Source: a virus. From it: a DNA stretch of 24,942 nt. The stretch lies in IMG/VR virus record IMGVR_UViG_3300025417_000086, positions 1-24,942 of that record. One strand, given 5' to 3'. The notes beneath the pieces were generated by a model. That model saw only the letters and a program-made list of their open reading frames with translations. It was not told the origin of the DNA and made no database searches. Both the position numbers and the translations under genes were made by a program. This document shows, piece after piece, positions 1 to 7,041 of this stretch; the stretch's first letter is position 1; each line of letters opens with the position of its first letter.

Positions 1-411
1 ACAGGATGTGTTTTAAGTGCATTACAGTATGTTGGTTTATCTAGTGTAAACAATCGTACATTTACAGTAACAGGTACAAACTATTTTGGTGTTAGTGTTA
101 ATGGTTGTGTATTTGATAATAATATGAGTCCTTTGACTGCTTTTGTCTTTTGTAATAATTCTTACAACCGTGGAATTATACCTAATAAATCTTATTTTTG
201 TAATACTTCATATAATACAGGAACGATTAGTAATTCCGGTATCTTCTGTCAAAATAGTTATAATATCGGAACAGTAACTAACGTAGTATTTAACCAATGT
301 AGTTATAATGGTAGCAATGGAAAATACAACAATCTTATAGCATATAACAGTTTACAGAAAGGAATAAATTCTACTAATATTCTTGCTCCTGATATAGCTA
401 CAAATTATTAA
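1..411 (+). CDS. Repeat-bearing surface/fibre protein, 3' end (5' truncated by window edge)
   Basis: The frame is open from the first base to TAA at 409-411, giving 136 residues without a start in the window. The Met codon at 124 is internal, because coding sequence continues upstream of it. Residues 50-104 hold about four copies of a 16/16/15-residue repeat. Each begins with Phe and carries a SYN triplet followed by Gly, as in FCNNSYNRG, FCNTSYNTG and FCQNSYNIG. Regular Asn/Gly/Cys-rich repeats of this length are typical of stacked beta-coil (beta-helix-like) fibres or adhesins. I do not recognise the family. The stop overlaps the stop of the converging glycosyltransferase gene by three bases. 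A tail fibre or other virion adhesin is likely from the neighbourhood, but that is inference. Confidence 0.7.
   Translation, partial: TGCVLSALQYVGLSSVNNRTFTVTGTNYFGVSVNGCVFDNNMSPLTAFVFCNNSYNRGIIPNKSYFCNTSYNTGTISNSGIFCQNSYNIGTVTNVVFNQCSYNGSNGKYNNLIAYNSLQKGINSTNILAPDIATNY
148..318 (+). repeat. Protein-level 16-residue repeats (about 4 copies)
   Basis: Copies begin at Phe codons 148, 196, 244 and 289, a spacing of 48, 48 and 45 bases. The core is F-C/N-x-x-SYN-x-G-x-I/V-x-N. The repeat is much clearer in the protein than in the DNA, so selection on protein structure rather than recent duplication is likely. Confidence 0.65.
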
Positions 412-1340
412 ATTATTATATTTGGATTATAATCGAAAAGTATTTCGTTTGACTTTGATCCTAAAATCGCTTCGACAAATTCATCTTTATCAAATATACT
501 GTCAATATTATCATAAGGACATTCGTAAAACCTTCCACCTGTCCAATCATCAGTCTCAAGATATGAATCAGGTCTATGTCTAAATGCCTCCGGTGATTTT
601 GGTAGAATATTAGTATGTAATTTATGACCAAAAACAACTGGTGAATTTGAGATCCACCCAACCACCGCTGATTTATTTAATGCAGCAGCTGCATGTTGAA
701 CAAACGAATCAATTGCGAGTACTTTATCAGACAGTGCAATATAACAAAAAAGATTTCTAAAATTATCAGTTAAATGGAAAGTATTATTGATACCTATTTG
801 GTTTTCTCTTTTTATTTGAATTACTTTATCAAAGTTATCTCTAACAGAATCTACAACTTCTTGTGCAAAATTAGGAGGTAAATCTCTAGCCCATGAATAT
901 GGATGTCCTTGTACATCTGCACCACCAGAAGATTGTACAATTAAAATCGGACCTTTCTTATCAAGAGTTGCACGAACCGACAATAATTCTCTCTCAGTTA
1001 AAAATAATTCTGGTTTAGTATCAATACATTTTATGTTTAAAACATCACACCAAATTTCAGCAAGAGATTTTTTGCGATAAAGAAGATCTCCGGAATGATA
1101 TGGTTCCATTCTTAATATTATGGAATCTTTATTATCGATATAATCATCATAAAAATAAGGAAGAGAACCAAATCTAAAAACTCTATAAATGTTTTTATTA
1201 TGTAAAAAAACTTCAGGATAACCACAAACGACAATTAATTTATGTTCAGGGTATGCGGCTTTAATTGATTTGACAACAGCAGTTGCAACAATATTTTTAC
1301 CACAACCTCCATCGATATGAAATATTACGTATTTGTCCAT
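408..1340 (-). CDS. Glycosyltransferase family 9 (heptosyltransferase)-like protein
   Basis: This is a predicted GT-B glycosyltransferase of about 310 residues. It would transfer a sugar from a nucleotide donor to a glycan acceptor. The N-terminus (FHIDGGCGKNIVATAVVKSI, from residue 7) fits the glycine loop and first helix of GT9 enzymes, followed by the strand KLIVVCGYPEVF. The second domain carries ILIVQSSGGAD and, further on, the block LAIDSFVQHAAAALNKSAVV, resembling the donor-site D-S-x-x-x-H-x-A-A-A-L-x-K pattern of the family. I chose the ATG at 1338-1340 because it lies five bases after the upstream gene's stop and opens directly into the Rossmann strand. A start 39 bases further out (1379) would overlap that gene. 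It probably forms an operon with the sulfotransferase. The sugar and acceptor cannot be told from sequence. Confidence 0.72.
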   Translation of the reverse strand: MDKYVIFHIDGGCGKNIVATAVVKSIKAAYPEHKLIVVCGYPEVFLHNKNIYRVFRFGSLPYFYDDYIDNKDSIILRMEPYHSGDLLYRKKSLAEIWCDVLNIKCIDTKPELFLTERELLSVRATLDKKGPILIVQSSGGADVQGHPYSWARDLPPNFAQEVVDSVRDNFDKVIQIKRENQIGINNTFHLTDNFRNLFCYIALSDKVLAIDSFVQHAAAALNKSAVVGWISNSPVVFGHKLHTNILPKSPEAFRHRPDSYLETDDWTGGRFYECPYDNIDSIFDKDEFVEAILGSKSNEILFDYNPNIII

Positions 1341-1345
1341 AAATT

Positions 1346-2170
1346 TTAAACGCTGTAGCCAAAGGGTTTTTGATACCATGCAAAATTCGCATCAATCCAA
1401 TCACAAGGTTGTTTACCTAGGATATCAACATAATCTGCTTTTACTGGTTTAATTGAAGATCTGACTGTATGTAAATCTTTTGTCATTCCGTAGATGGAAT
1501 CATCCACCTCAACAGTCTGTTTTATGTTATCGAAATCATGCTTATAAAAAGGTAAATCTAAATATTTGTAAATTTTGTTCATTTCTCGTTCAGGATAACT
1601 TGTTAAATCTTCTGCTCTAATATAGAGAATTTCTTTATTAATACCTTCTAAAATAGTTTGTTGAAGTCTTTCAAGTGCTAATCCAACAGGAGGAGTTGCT
1701 AACCATGCATCAATTCTTTTAGCAGTACTAGTACCTTTCATTTCTTGATGGTTTTGAATATCATGATGATATTCAGGTTTTTTTCTATGAAGTTTTTCCA
1801 TAGAAGAAAAAATACTTTTAAGGTTTCTTACCATACAAATCATTTTTGGTTTATAAGGCATAAACCCCTCAAACCAACGATAATGAATTGTACCACCCCG
1901 TGTTTTTATACAAAGATTTGGTTTATCAGTATACGAATTTGCATAACCCTCCAATCCACCCAAACAAAACCCTCTCCAAGTTTTTATCGACAATACTTCT
2001 CCCATCGCCTTTACTTCGGGAGTATTTGTAAAATTCATCCTAGCACCATACAAATATTCTAATACTGGATCTGTTGGTGTTGCTTGTATTTCGGGATTTT
2101 GATTCAAAATACATTGTAGAAGTGTACTCATACTTCTAGGCATAGAAGAATTGAAGAATATGTTTTTCAT
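1346..2170 (-). CDS. PAPS-dependent sulfotransferase-like protein
   Basis: This is a predicted cytosolic sulfotransferase of 274 residues, moving sulfate from PAPS to a glycan or other hydroxyl acceptor. The N-terminal loop SSMPRSMSTLLQCILNQNP (residues 8-26) matches the 5'-phosphosulfate-binding loop P-R-S-G-S-T-L-L. Here Met14 replaces the usual Gly. VRNLKSIFSSMEK (114-126) fits the 3'-phosphate-binding motif, with Arg115 and Ser122/123. The C-terminal YIRAEDLTSYPEREMNKIYK (183-202) resembles the family's R-x-E-D-L-x-x-x-P-E helix. The gene lies five bases upstream of the GT9-like gene on the same strand and diverges from the portal gene. Sulfotransferase-like genes of this type are known from marine T4-like phages. 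The Gly-to-Met change leaves catalytic activity uncertain. Confidence 0.75.
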   Translation of the reverse strand: MKNIFFNSSMPRSMSTLLQCILNQNPEIQATPTDPVLEYLYGARMNFTNTPEVKAMGEVLSIKTWRGFCLGGLEGYANSYTDKPNLCIKTRGGTIHYRWFEGFMPYKPKMICMVRNLKSIFSSMEKLHRKKPEYHHDIQNHQEMKGTSTAKRIDAWLATPPVGLALERLQQTILEGINKEILYIRAEDLTSYPEREMNKIYKYLDLPFYKHDFDNIKQTVEVDDSIYGMTKDLHTVRSSIKPVKADYVDILGKQPCDWIDANFAWYQKPFGYSV

Positions 2171-2245
2171 CTATCGTATAATTTACATGGTTTTTTTAAA
2201 AACACAAGTTTCTTGATAAATAATATTTTTGAATAAATATTAAAA
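2171..2245. promoter_or_regulatory. Divergent promoter region between sulfotransferase and portal genes
   Basis: These 75 noncoding bases separate divergent start codons and must hold promoters for both sides. On the plus strand, GATAAATA (2215-2222) and AATAAATA (2232-2239, 14 bases before the portal ATG) resemble the T4 late promoter element TATAAATA. On the minus strand a TTATAC box lies close to the sulfotransferase start. The DNA is so AT-rich that these matches are weak evidence. Confidence 0.4.
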
Positions 2246-4102
2246 ATGCCTGATTTATTACCAACAGCAAATAGACAACCGGATAACGGAAGAAATTTTA
2301 TAGCATCTATCTTACAAAAACTGCCTTACATGCAAGATGCAGTTGATGCGGATTTTGGAAATCCGAAATATGAATTATTTGATAGATTAGCAAAAAGACA
2401 TGAATATAGAGTTTTACAGCAATCGGTCATTACGGGACCACATATGCGTCAGAACGATATGTATAATCCGGGTTCCTTTGCATCGGATCACGCATATCAC
2501 AAATACATCTACGCCAGAGTAGACACTGATAAAATTCGTAGAATATCTGAATATAGAAGAATGGCATCATATGCTGAAATTTCGGACTGTCTTGATGAAA
2601 TATGTGATGAGTTTTTAAATAAAGATGAACAAGATAAAATCATAAGAATTGGATTCTCATCATTTGGTAAGTTAGATTCAGAACAAAGAACCGAAATAGA
2701 AAAAGAGTTTTATAAATTTATTCAAATTTATGATTTAGAACATAAAGGATGGGGATATTGCAGACAATTATTGATTGAGGGTGAATTGTTTTTTGAAAAT
2801 ATAGTACATGAAGAGAAGAAGGATTTAGGTGTTATTGGTGTGCTCTGTATACCGGGCGAACTAATAAACCCTGTCTATGATAATGTTCAAAACAACGTAA
2901 TAGAAAATTTCATTTTTCAAAAACCAATAAGTTTACAACAAAATCAATCCGTTGGTAACAATCCACAACCACCACCAATGGGTCAGAATAATTTACAACA
3001 ACAGATTATTACATTTAATGGTAATCAAATTACATATATAAATTCCGGAATGTGGAACGAAGACATGTCCATTAGAATTCCATTTATTGAAAATGCCAGA
3101 AGATCATATAAGCAAGTTTCGTTACTGGAAGATGCGGTCGTCATTTATAGAATGGTTCGTGCTCCAGAGCGTTTGAAATTTAAAATCGATGTTGGTAATA
3201 TGCCTCCAGCAAAAGCAGAGGCGTATTTAAGACAATTAATGCAATCTTATTGGTCTAAAAAGACATATGATTCGCAGCAAGGACAAGGACCAGCAAACAT
3301 GTATGATCCACAATCAATGTTGGATTCTTATTGGTTTGCTAAGAAAGGAAACGAAGGCGGTAGTGATGTCGAAGTTTTACAAGGCGGTGCTAACTTAGGT
3401 AAAATTGAAGATTTAATGTACTTCGTAAATAAACTTTACAAGAGTTTAAAAGTTCCATTAACTAGATTGAATCCGGAAGACGGATATAAAGATGGTGCTG
3501 AAATTCTTCGTGAAGAATTACGTTTCGCTAAATTCATTTTAAGGTTACAGAACCAATTTACGGAAGGCTTAAAACAAGCATTTGTTACGCACTTGAAATT
3601 ACGTGGATGGTGGAGAGAATATAAATTACATGAGTCTTATTTTGATCTTCATTTAAATCCACCATCTAGTTATTTTGCAATAAGAAAGAATCAAGAATTC
3701 GAATTGAAGTATAAGACATTTAATGATATAGCTGCAAATGAATCAATATCTAAAACATTTGCACAACGTCATTATCTTGGATTTAACGATTCTAAGATTA
3801 GTGAGAATATGGAATGGTTAAGAAAGGATGCAGCATTGAATTGGGAATTACAGCAAATTTCAAATTCCGGTCCCAATTGGAGAGAACACATTCAAGCAGC
3901 AGAAGAAGCATCTAATGCATTGGGTGCTGGGGGAGCAGAACCCGCAGCAGGTGGATCTGCTGCTGGATTAGGTGCAACTGAAGGAGGAGCAGCAATTCCA
4001 GAATTTGGTGGTGAAGCAACACCAGAAGCGGGAACACCACCAGAAGTAGGTGGGGGAGAAGCAGAAACTTCTGAAGAACCCGCACCAGTTCCAGTTTCGT
4101 AA
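2246..4102 (+). CDS. 20: Portal vertex protein (gp20-like)
   Basis: This is the dodecameric portal at the head vertex: the nucleus of prohead assembly and the channel for DNA packaging and ejection. It has 618 residues against about 520 in T4. Family segments are recognisable: DKIRRISEYRRMASYAEISD near residue 95, the wing segment YCRQLLIEGELFFENI, then VVIYRMVRAPERLKFKIDVG, followed by GGANLGKIEDLMYFVNKLYK and VPLTRLNP. Two additions stand out: a Gln/Pro-rich insert around residues 230-255, and a Gly/Ala/Glu/Pro-rich, apparently disordered tail of about 70 residues at the C-terminus. No Shine-Dalgarno sequence precedes the ATG. It heads the plus-strand head module and is followed after one base by the next start. 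Confidence 0.93.
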   Translation: MPDLLPTANRQPDNGRNFIASILQKLPYMQDAVDADFGNPKYELFDRLAKRHEYRVLQQSVITGPHMRQNDMYNPGSFASDHAYHKYIYARVDTDKIRRISEYRRMASYAEISDCLDEICDEFLNKDEQDKIIRIGFSSFGKLDSEQRTEIEKEFYKFIQIYDLEHKGWGYCRQLLIEGELFFENIVHEEKKDLGVIGVLCIPGELINPVYDNVQNNVIENFIFQKPISLQQNQSVGNNPQPPPMGQNNLQQQIITFNGNQITYINSGMWNEDMSIRIPFIENARRSYKQVSLLEDAVVIYRMVRAPERLKFKIDVGNMPPAKAEAYLRQLMQSYWSKKTYDSQQGQGPANMYDPQSMLDSYWFAKKGNEGGSDVEVLQGGANLGKIEDLMYFVNKLYKSLKVPLTRLNPEDGYKDGAEILREELRFAKFILRLQNQFTEGLKQAFVTHLKLRGWWREYKLHESYFDLHLNPPSSYFAIRKNQEFELKYKTFNDIAANESISKTFAQRHYLGFNDSKISENMEWLRKDAALNWELQQISNSGPNWREHIQAAEEASNALGAGGAEPAAGGSAAGLGATEGGAAIPEFGGEATPEAGTPPEVGGGEAETSEEPAPVPVS

Positions 4103-4103
4103 G

Positions 4104-4574
4104 ATGGAAGAATTCATAATATCAGCTAAACCACATCCAAATGATGTTAATTTGTACAATTTTATTGTACATGATCCAAAATATAATGAAATAGATTCAA
4201 ATTTAGTTAATATAACTGGAAAAAGTTTTTGGAATATTAGAAATGTATATTTAAGTTCGCAAAATTACAATATATTCAATACGCCCGTCACATTCTATAA
4301 TCCATTTTCATCTGTTAGTAATTTATCTCTTACAAATATTGGATTTTACGGTATAGAATTAAACGATTATATTGTTTTATCTGATAAAATGTTAACATTT
4401 TCAATTTCTGGTGTTTTTAATCAATCTGGTTATTTCGATGTGATTATAGAAAATGAAGCAGGATTTGGTATCTTATCAAGAGATAGTTACGTTCCATTCA
4501 TTAGTTCATTTAAAGATGAAATCGATATACAGAAGCCTTGTGTTTCTGGAATTTATATTAGTTATATTTCTTAG
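4104..4574 (+). CDS. Small beta-rich protein, possibly Ig/TIG-like, of unknown function
   Basis: The ATG at 4104, one base after the portal stop, gives 156 residues beginning MEEFIISAKPHPND. A start 54 bases upstream would lie inside the portal gene and add Lys-rich residues in an alternative frame, so I reject it. The sequence is rich in alternating hydrophobic residues. The stretch ISGVFNQSGYFDVIIENEAG with the preceding LTNIGFYGIEL resembles an IPT/TIG or Ig-like beta-sandwich. There is no signal peptide or membrane segment. Its place between portal and neck genes suggests a virion protein, perhaps a neck or head decoration. It ends at TAG (4572), with a second in-frame TAG at 4584. Function is not recognised. 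Confidence 0.72.
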   Translation: MEEFIISAKPHPNDVNLYNFIVHDPKYNEIDSNLVNITGKSFWNIRNVYLSSQNYNIFNTPVTFYNPFSSVSNLSLTNIGFYGIELNDYIVLSDKMLTFSISGVFNQSGYFDVIIENEAGFGILSRDSYVPFISSFKDEIDIQKPCVSGIYISYIS

Positions 4575-4589
4575 ATAAGTAATTAGGTA

Positions 4590-5477
4590 ATGCCTAATAT
4601 ACCCACAACATCAGTTTTACCTAATAATTTTCATGGTAGTTTGACTTTTAATTCTACTATTAAGAGTTATGATGCATTAGCTCAGAGAATAAGAAGAACA
4701 TTGGGCGAACCAATGGTTCAAGTTGAGCTTAGTAGTGAACAAATGTATGAGTTAATTGATGTAGCAATCGAATACTTCACAAAGTTTGCAGGTGTAACAG
4801 AAGAATATCTAGTTTTTAGATCTGATTTATACAAAAGAGGTGTTGGACTTAGAATAGATATGCTTTTTAGTGTTACTCCAGACATGTATAATACAGATAG
4901 TAACAGTCCATCATTGAGTGCATGTTATGATTATGACATGGGTGATTATAGAAAGGTAGTTGATGTATTTTCATTTGAACAAGGTGATAATCAAGGTGTA
5001 AACACACTTTTTACTATTGAAAACACAATCGCACAGCAAGCATATTTTGGAAATCTTTTAGGTAACGTTGGATATGATCTTATAACATGGCAAGCACTTA
5101 AAACTTGGATAGATACTAGAGAAAAAGTATTAGCATTGAAACCGTATCTTAGATTTTATCCTGAAACTCAGATATTAAAAATATTACCTGAACCAAATAC
5201 AACATTATCTCCATATTATGGATTAATTGGAGCTAAAGTTCAAAAAAGAATTAAAGATTTAGTCAGTAATTCTTGGGTTTACAAATATACTCTTGCATTA
5301 TCAAAAATAACATTAGCTCATGTTAGAGGAAAATATGCAGGTACAAATTTATTCGGTAATCAAACCGTAAATTATCAAGATTTAATGAATCAAGGTATCA
5401 AAGAAAAAGATGAATTAGAGAAAGAATTAGAAGAAAACAATATCGATACTGATCCGGTTCGTTTTTTCATTGGCTAA
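4590..5477 (+). CDS. 13: Neck / head-completion protein (gp13-like)
   Basis: T4 gp13 forms part of the neck, sealing the filled head and allowing tail attachment. This protein has 295 residues against 309 in T4. Its N-terminal segment LAQRIRRTLGEPMVQVELSS (30-49) and the helix EQMYELIDVAIEYFTKFAG that follows match the gp13 family. So does the C-terminal pattern HVRGKYAG, then VNYQDLMNQGIKEKDELEKE. The last base of its TAA is the first base of the next ATG (TAATG), suggesting translational coupling to gp4. It lies in frame with the preceding small gene, separated by two TAG stops. In T4 gene 13 is not next to the portal gene, so the order is rearranged. Confidence 0.8.
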   Translation: MPNIPTTSVLPNNFHGSLTFNSTIKSYDALAQRIRRTLGEPMVQVELSSEQMYELIDVAIEYFTKFAGVTEEYLVFRSDLYKRGVGLRIDMLFSVTPDMYNTDSNSPSLSACYDYDMGDYRKVVDVFSFEQGDNQGVNTLFTIENTIAQQAYFGNLLGNVGYDLITWQALKTWIDTREKVLALKPYLRFYPETQILKILPEPNTTLSPYYGLIGAKVQKRIKDLVSNSWVYKYTLALSKITLAHVRGKYAGTNLFGNQTVNYQDLMNQGIKEKDELEKELEENNIDTDPVRFFIG

Positions 5478-5932
5478 TGAAAAAAAATAGAAATTATACT
5501 CAAGGAATTTATAATTGTAAAAATCCAGACAAGTATAAAGGAACTCGTCCTATTATATATAGATCAAAATTAGAATTATTATCATTTAGATATTTGGATA
5601 ATAATCCTAATGTGATAACATGGGGATCGGAGTCAATAGTGATACCATACCAATCACCCAAAGACGGAAAAATACATAGATATTTTGTTGATTTAGTTGC
5701 TGCATTAAAAGCAAAAGACGGGACAATTAAAAAATTACTGATAGAAGTAAAACCAGAAAAACAAACTAAACCTCCTACTATTACCAACAAAAAAAAGCAA
5801 TCAACTATGCTTTATGAAAAAGTTACATGGGCTGTAAATCAAGCAAAATGGCAAGCTGCAAAAGCATGGGCTGCAAATAAAGGATATATTTTCATAATTC
5901 TTAATGAAAAAAACTTAAAAGAGAGTAAGTAA
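5477..5932 (+). CDS. 4: Head-completion protein (gp4-like), PD-(D/E)XK nuclease fold
   Basis: T4 gp4 acts on packaged heads before tail joining, and T4 mutants make heads that cannot accept tails. The 151-residue length equals that of T4 gp4. Conserved segments are the N-terminal NPDKYKG, then IIYRSKLELLSFRY (26-39), SIVIPYQSPKDGKIHRYFVD (53-72), and LLIEVKPEKQTKPP (87-100). A TnsA-like nuclease triad is visible: Glu33, Asp72, and Glu90-Val-Lys92. The C-terminal half NQAKWQAAKAWAANKGYIFI also fits the family. The start overlaps the gp13 stop by one base. Catalytic activity is inferred from the motif. Confidence 0.88.
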   Translation: MKKNRNYTQGIYNCKNPDKYKGTRPIIYRSKLELLSFRYLDNNPNVITWGSESIVIPYQSPKDGKIHRYFVDLVAALKAKDGTIKKLLIEVKPEKQTKPPTITNKKKQSTMLYEKVTWAVNQAKWQAAKAWAANKGYIFIILNEKNLKESK

Positions 5933-5936
5933 GTGA

Positions 5937-5944
5937 TATAAATA
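5937..5944 (+). promoter_or_regulatory. T4-like late promoter element TATAAATA before gp21
   Basis: This is an exact match to the T4 late-promoter consensus TATAAATA, with its first base 13 bases before the gp21 ATG. By T4 geometry transcription would start close to the start codon, giving a very short or absent leader. A GATAAATA sits at the same distance before the next gene (6633). The match could be chance in this AT-rich DNA. Confidence 0.4.
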
Positions 5945-5949
5945 ATTAT

Positions 5950-6618
5950 ATGAGCAAAGCTTATAACCTAATCGTAGAGTCTCCAAATTATGACTTAAAA
6001 GTTCTAGTAAGTGAACAAAATAGAAATTCTCCATCAGAAATGTTTTTATATGGACCCTATTTATTAGCAGCAGAAGCAAATAGAAATAAAAGAATCTATC
6101 CATTAGAAGAAATGGTCCGTGAAGTATCTCGTTACGATAAGGAGATGATTAAGGAAAAAAGAGCAACTGGTGAATTAAATCACCCAAGCAGTCCCGAAGT
6201 AAATTTAGAGAGAGCTTGTCATATTGTTTCTGAATTAAAACAAGATGGAAATTTATTTTATGGTAAATCTAAAATTCTTTCCACTCCTATGGGGCAAATT
6301 GTAAAGTCATTAATTTTAGATGGAGTTAAACTCGGAGTTTCTTCTCGTGCATTAGGAAGAGTTGACCAGAAAAACGGAATTGGTCATGTTTCTGATTTTC
6401 GATTGGTTGCAATTGATGTAGTTGCTGATCCGTCAGTTCCTACTGCATTCGTAAATGGTATTATGGAATCAAAACAATGGGTTCTTGCAGACAACGGCGA
6501 ATTTGAAGCTTTGTATGATCAATTTGAAAAAAATATTTCAACACTTCCATTAAAAGAAAAAGATTCATATCTACGTGAACAATTTATTTGGTTCATTAAT
6601 GAATTGAAAAAAGCTTAA
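5950..6618 (+). CDS. 21: Prohead core protease (gp21-like)
   Basis: This is the serine protease that cleaves scaffold, core and capsid proteins and itself during prohead maturation (T4 gp21, 212 residues; here 222). The family signature LLAAEANRNKRIYP (35-48) is present. GELNHP carries the likely catalytic His78, and LGVSSRALG carries the likely catalytic Ser131 or Ser132. FRLVAIDVVADPSVPTAFV closes the domain. T4-type proteases cut after Glu in L/I-x-E. Possible self-cleavage sites are IVE at residues 8-10 and IME near the C-terminal end of the domain. It is followed by core and scaffold genes, its substrates in T4. A TATAAATA element lies just upstream. Confidence 0.93.
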   Translation: MSKAYNLIVESPNYDLKVLVSEQNRNSPSEMFLYGPYLLAAEANRNKRIYPLEEMVREVSRYDKEMIKEKRATGELNHPSSPEVNLERACHIVSELKQDGNLFYGKSKILSTPMGQIVKSLILDGVKLGVSSRALGRVDQKNGIGHVSDFRLVAIDVVADPSVPTAFVNGIMESKQWVLADNGEFEALYDQFEKNISTLPLKEKDSYLREQFIWFINELKKA

Positions 6619-6632
6619 TTGTAATAAATAAA

Positions 6633-6640
6633 GATAAATA
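6633..6640 (+). promoter_or_regulatory. Late-promoter-like GATAAATA before the core-protein gene
   Basis: GATAAATA begins 13 bases before the ATG at 6646, exactly the spacing of TATAAATA before gp21. It differs from the T4 late consensus only at the first base. AT-rich context limits the weight of this. Confidence 0.3.
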
Positions 6641-6645
6641 ATAAT

Positions 6646-7002
6646 ATGAGTATTCGTAATTTAATTTCAAAATTCTTAACACAACTTTGCGAAAAGAACT
6701 ATTCTGAAGCAAATAAATCCTTAAATCAAATTGTTGAGAATAAAACAAAGGCAGTAGTTAAAGCAATAAGAAAGGTTGATAGTAGTGAAAAACCAAAAGC
6801 ACCATATGCAAGACCTGTAATGAAAAAGAAGGCTACCGTTAAGGCAGTGAAAAAACTTCCAAAGGATTCAAAATCTTCAAAAGATTCTTCTAAGCCAAAA
6901 AATGAAAATAAACCAAAATTAAGATCAGATGATACCGTAAGAGAATATAATGGTATTAAGGAATGGGAAAAGAGAATGGAAGATTATAAAAAAAATCGCT
7001 AA
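6646..7002 (+). CDS. Lys-rich prohead core protein (gp67/gp68-like)
   Basis: This is a small basic protein of 118 residues between protease and scaffold genes. T4 encodes the small core proteins gp67 and gp68 in the same cluster, between portal and protease. The N-terminus RNLISKFLTQLCEKNYSEAN, followed by NQIVENKTK, resembles the short helical start of such core proteins. From about residue 45 it is a disordered Lys/Ser/Pro-rich region ending in a Lys/Arg-rich helix. L/I-x-E sites suited to the gp21-type protease occur at LCE (14-16) and IVE (29-31), as expected of a core protein destroyed in maturation. The family call rests on position, composition and the N-terminal pattern. An unrelated basic DNA-binding head protein is possible. 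Confidence 0.55.
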   Translation: MSIRNLISKFLTQLCEKNYSEANKSLNQIVENKTKAVVKAIRKVDSSEKPKAPYARPVMKKKATVKAVKKLPKDSKSSKDSSKPKNENKPKLRSDDTVREYNGIKEWEKRMEDYKKNR

Positions 7003-7041
7003 AATGGGATTAATTAAGAATAAGTAAATTATATAAAACAT

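Noticed and set aside
1341-1379. Longer N-terminus for the GT9-like protein
   Set aside because: It would overlap the sulfotransferase gene by 34 bases. The internal ATG gives a 5-base gap and starts at the first strand of the fold.
1745-2062. 105-codon plus-strand frame inside the sulfotransferase gene
   Set aside because: It is antisense to a gene with clear PAPS-binding motifs, and its own composition looks random.
4050-4103. Upstream start for the small Ig-like gene
   Set aside because: This lies inside the portal reading frame. The ATG at 4104 follows the portal stop by one base, a usual phage arrangement.
4572-4590. General TAG recoding (alternative genetic code)
   Set aside because: All other long genes are intact under the standard code with no internal TAG, so genome-wide TAG reassignment is not supported. 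Two adjacent TAGs are better read as a double stop.
5509-5790. 93-codon minus-strand frame inside gp4
   Set aside because: It is antisense to a conserved gene with an intact nuclease motif and has no independent support.
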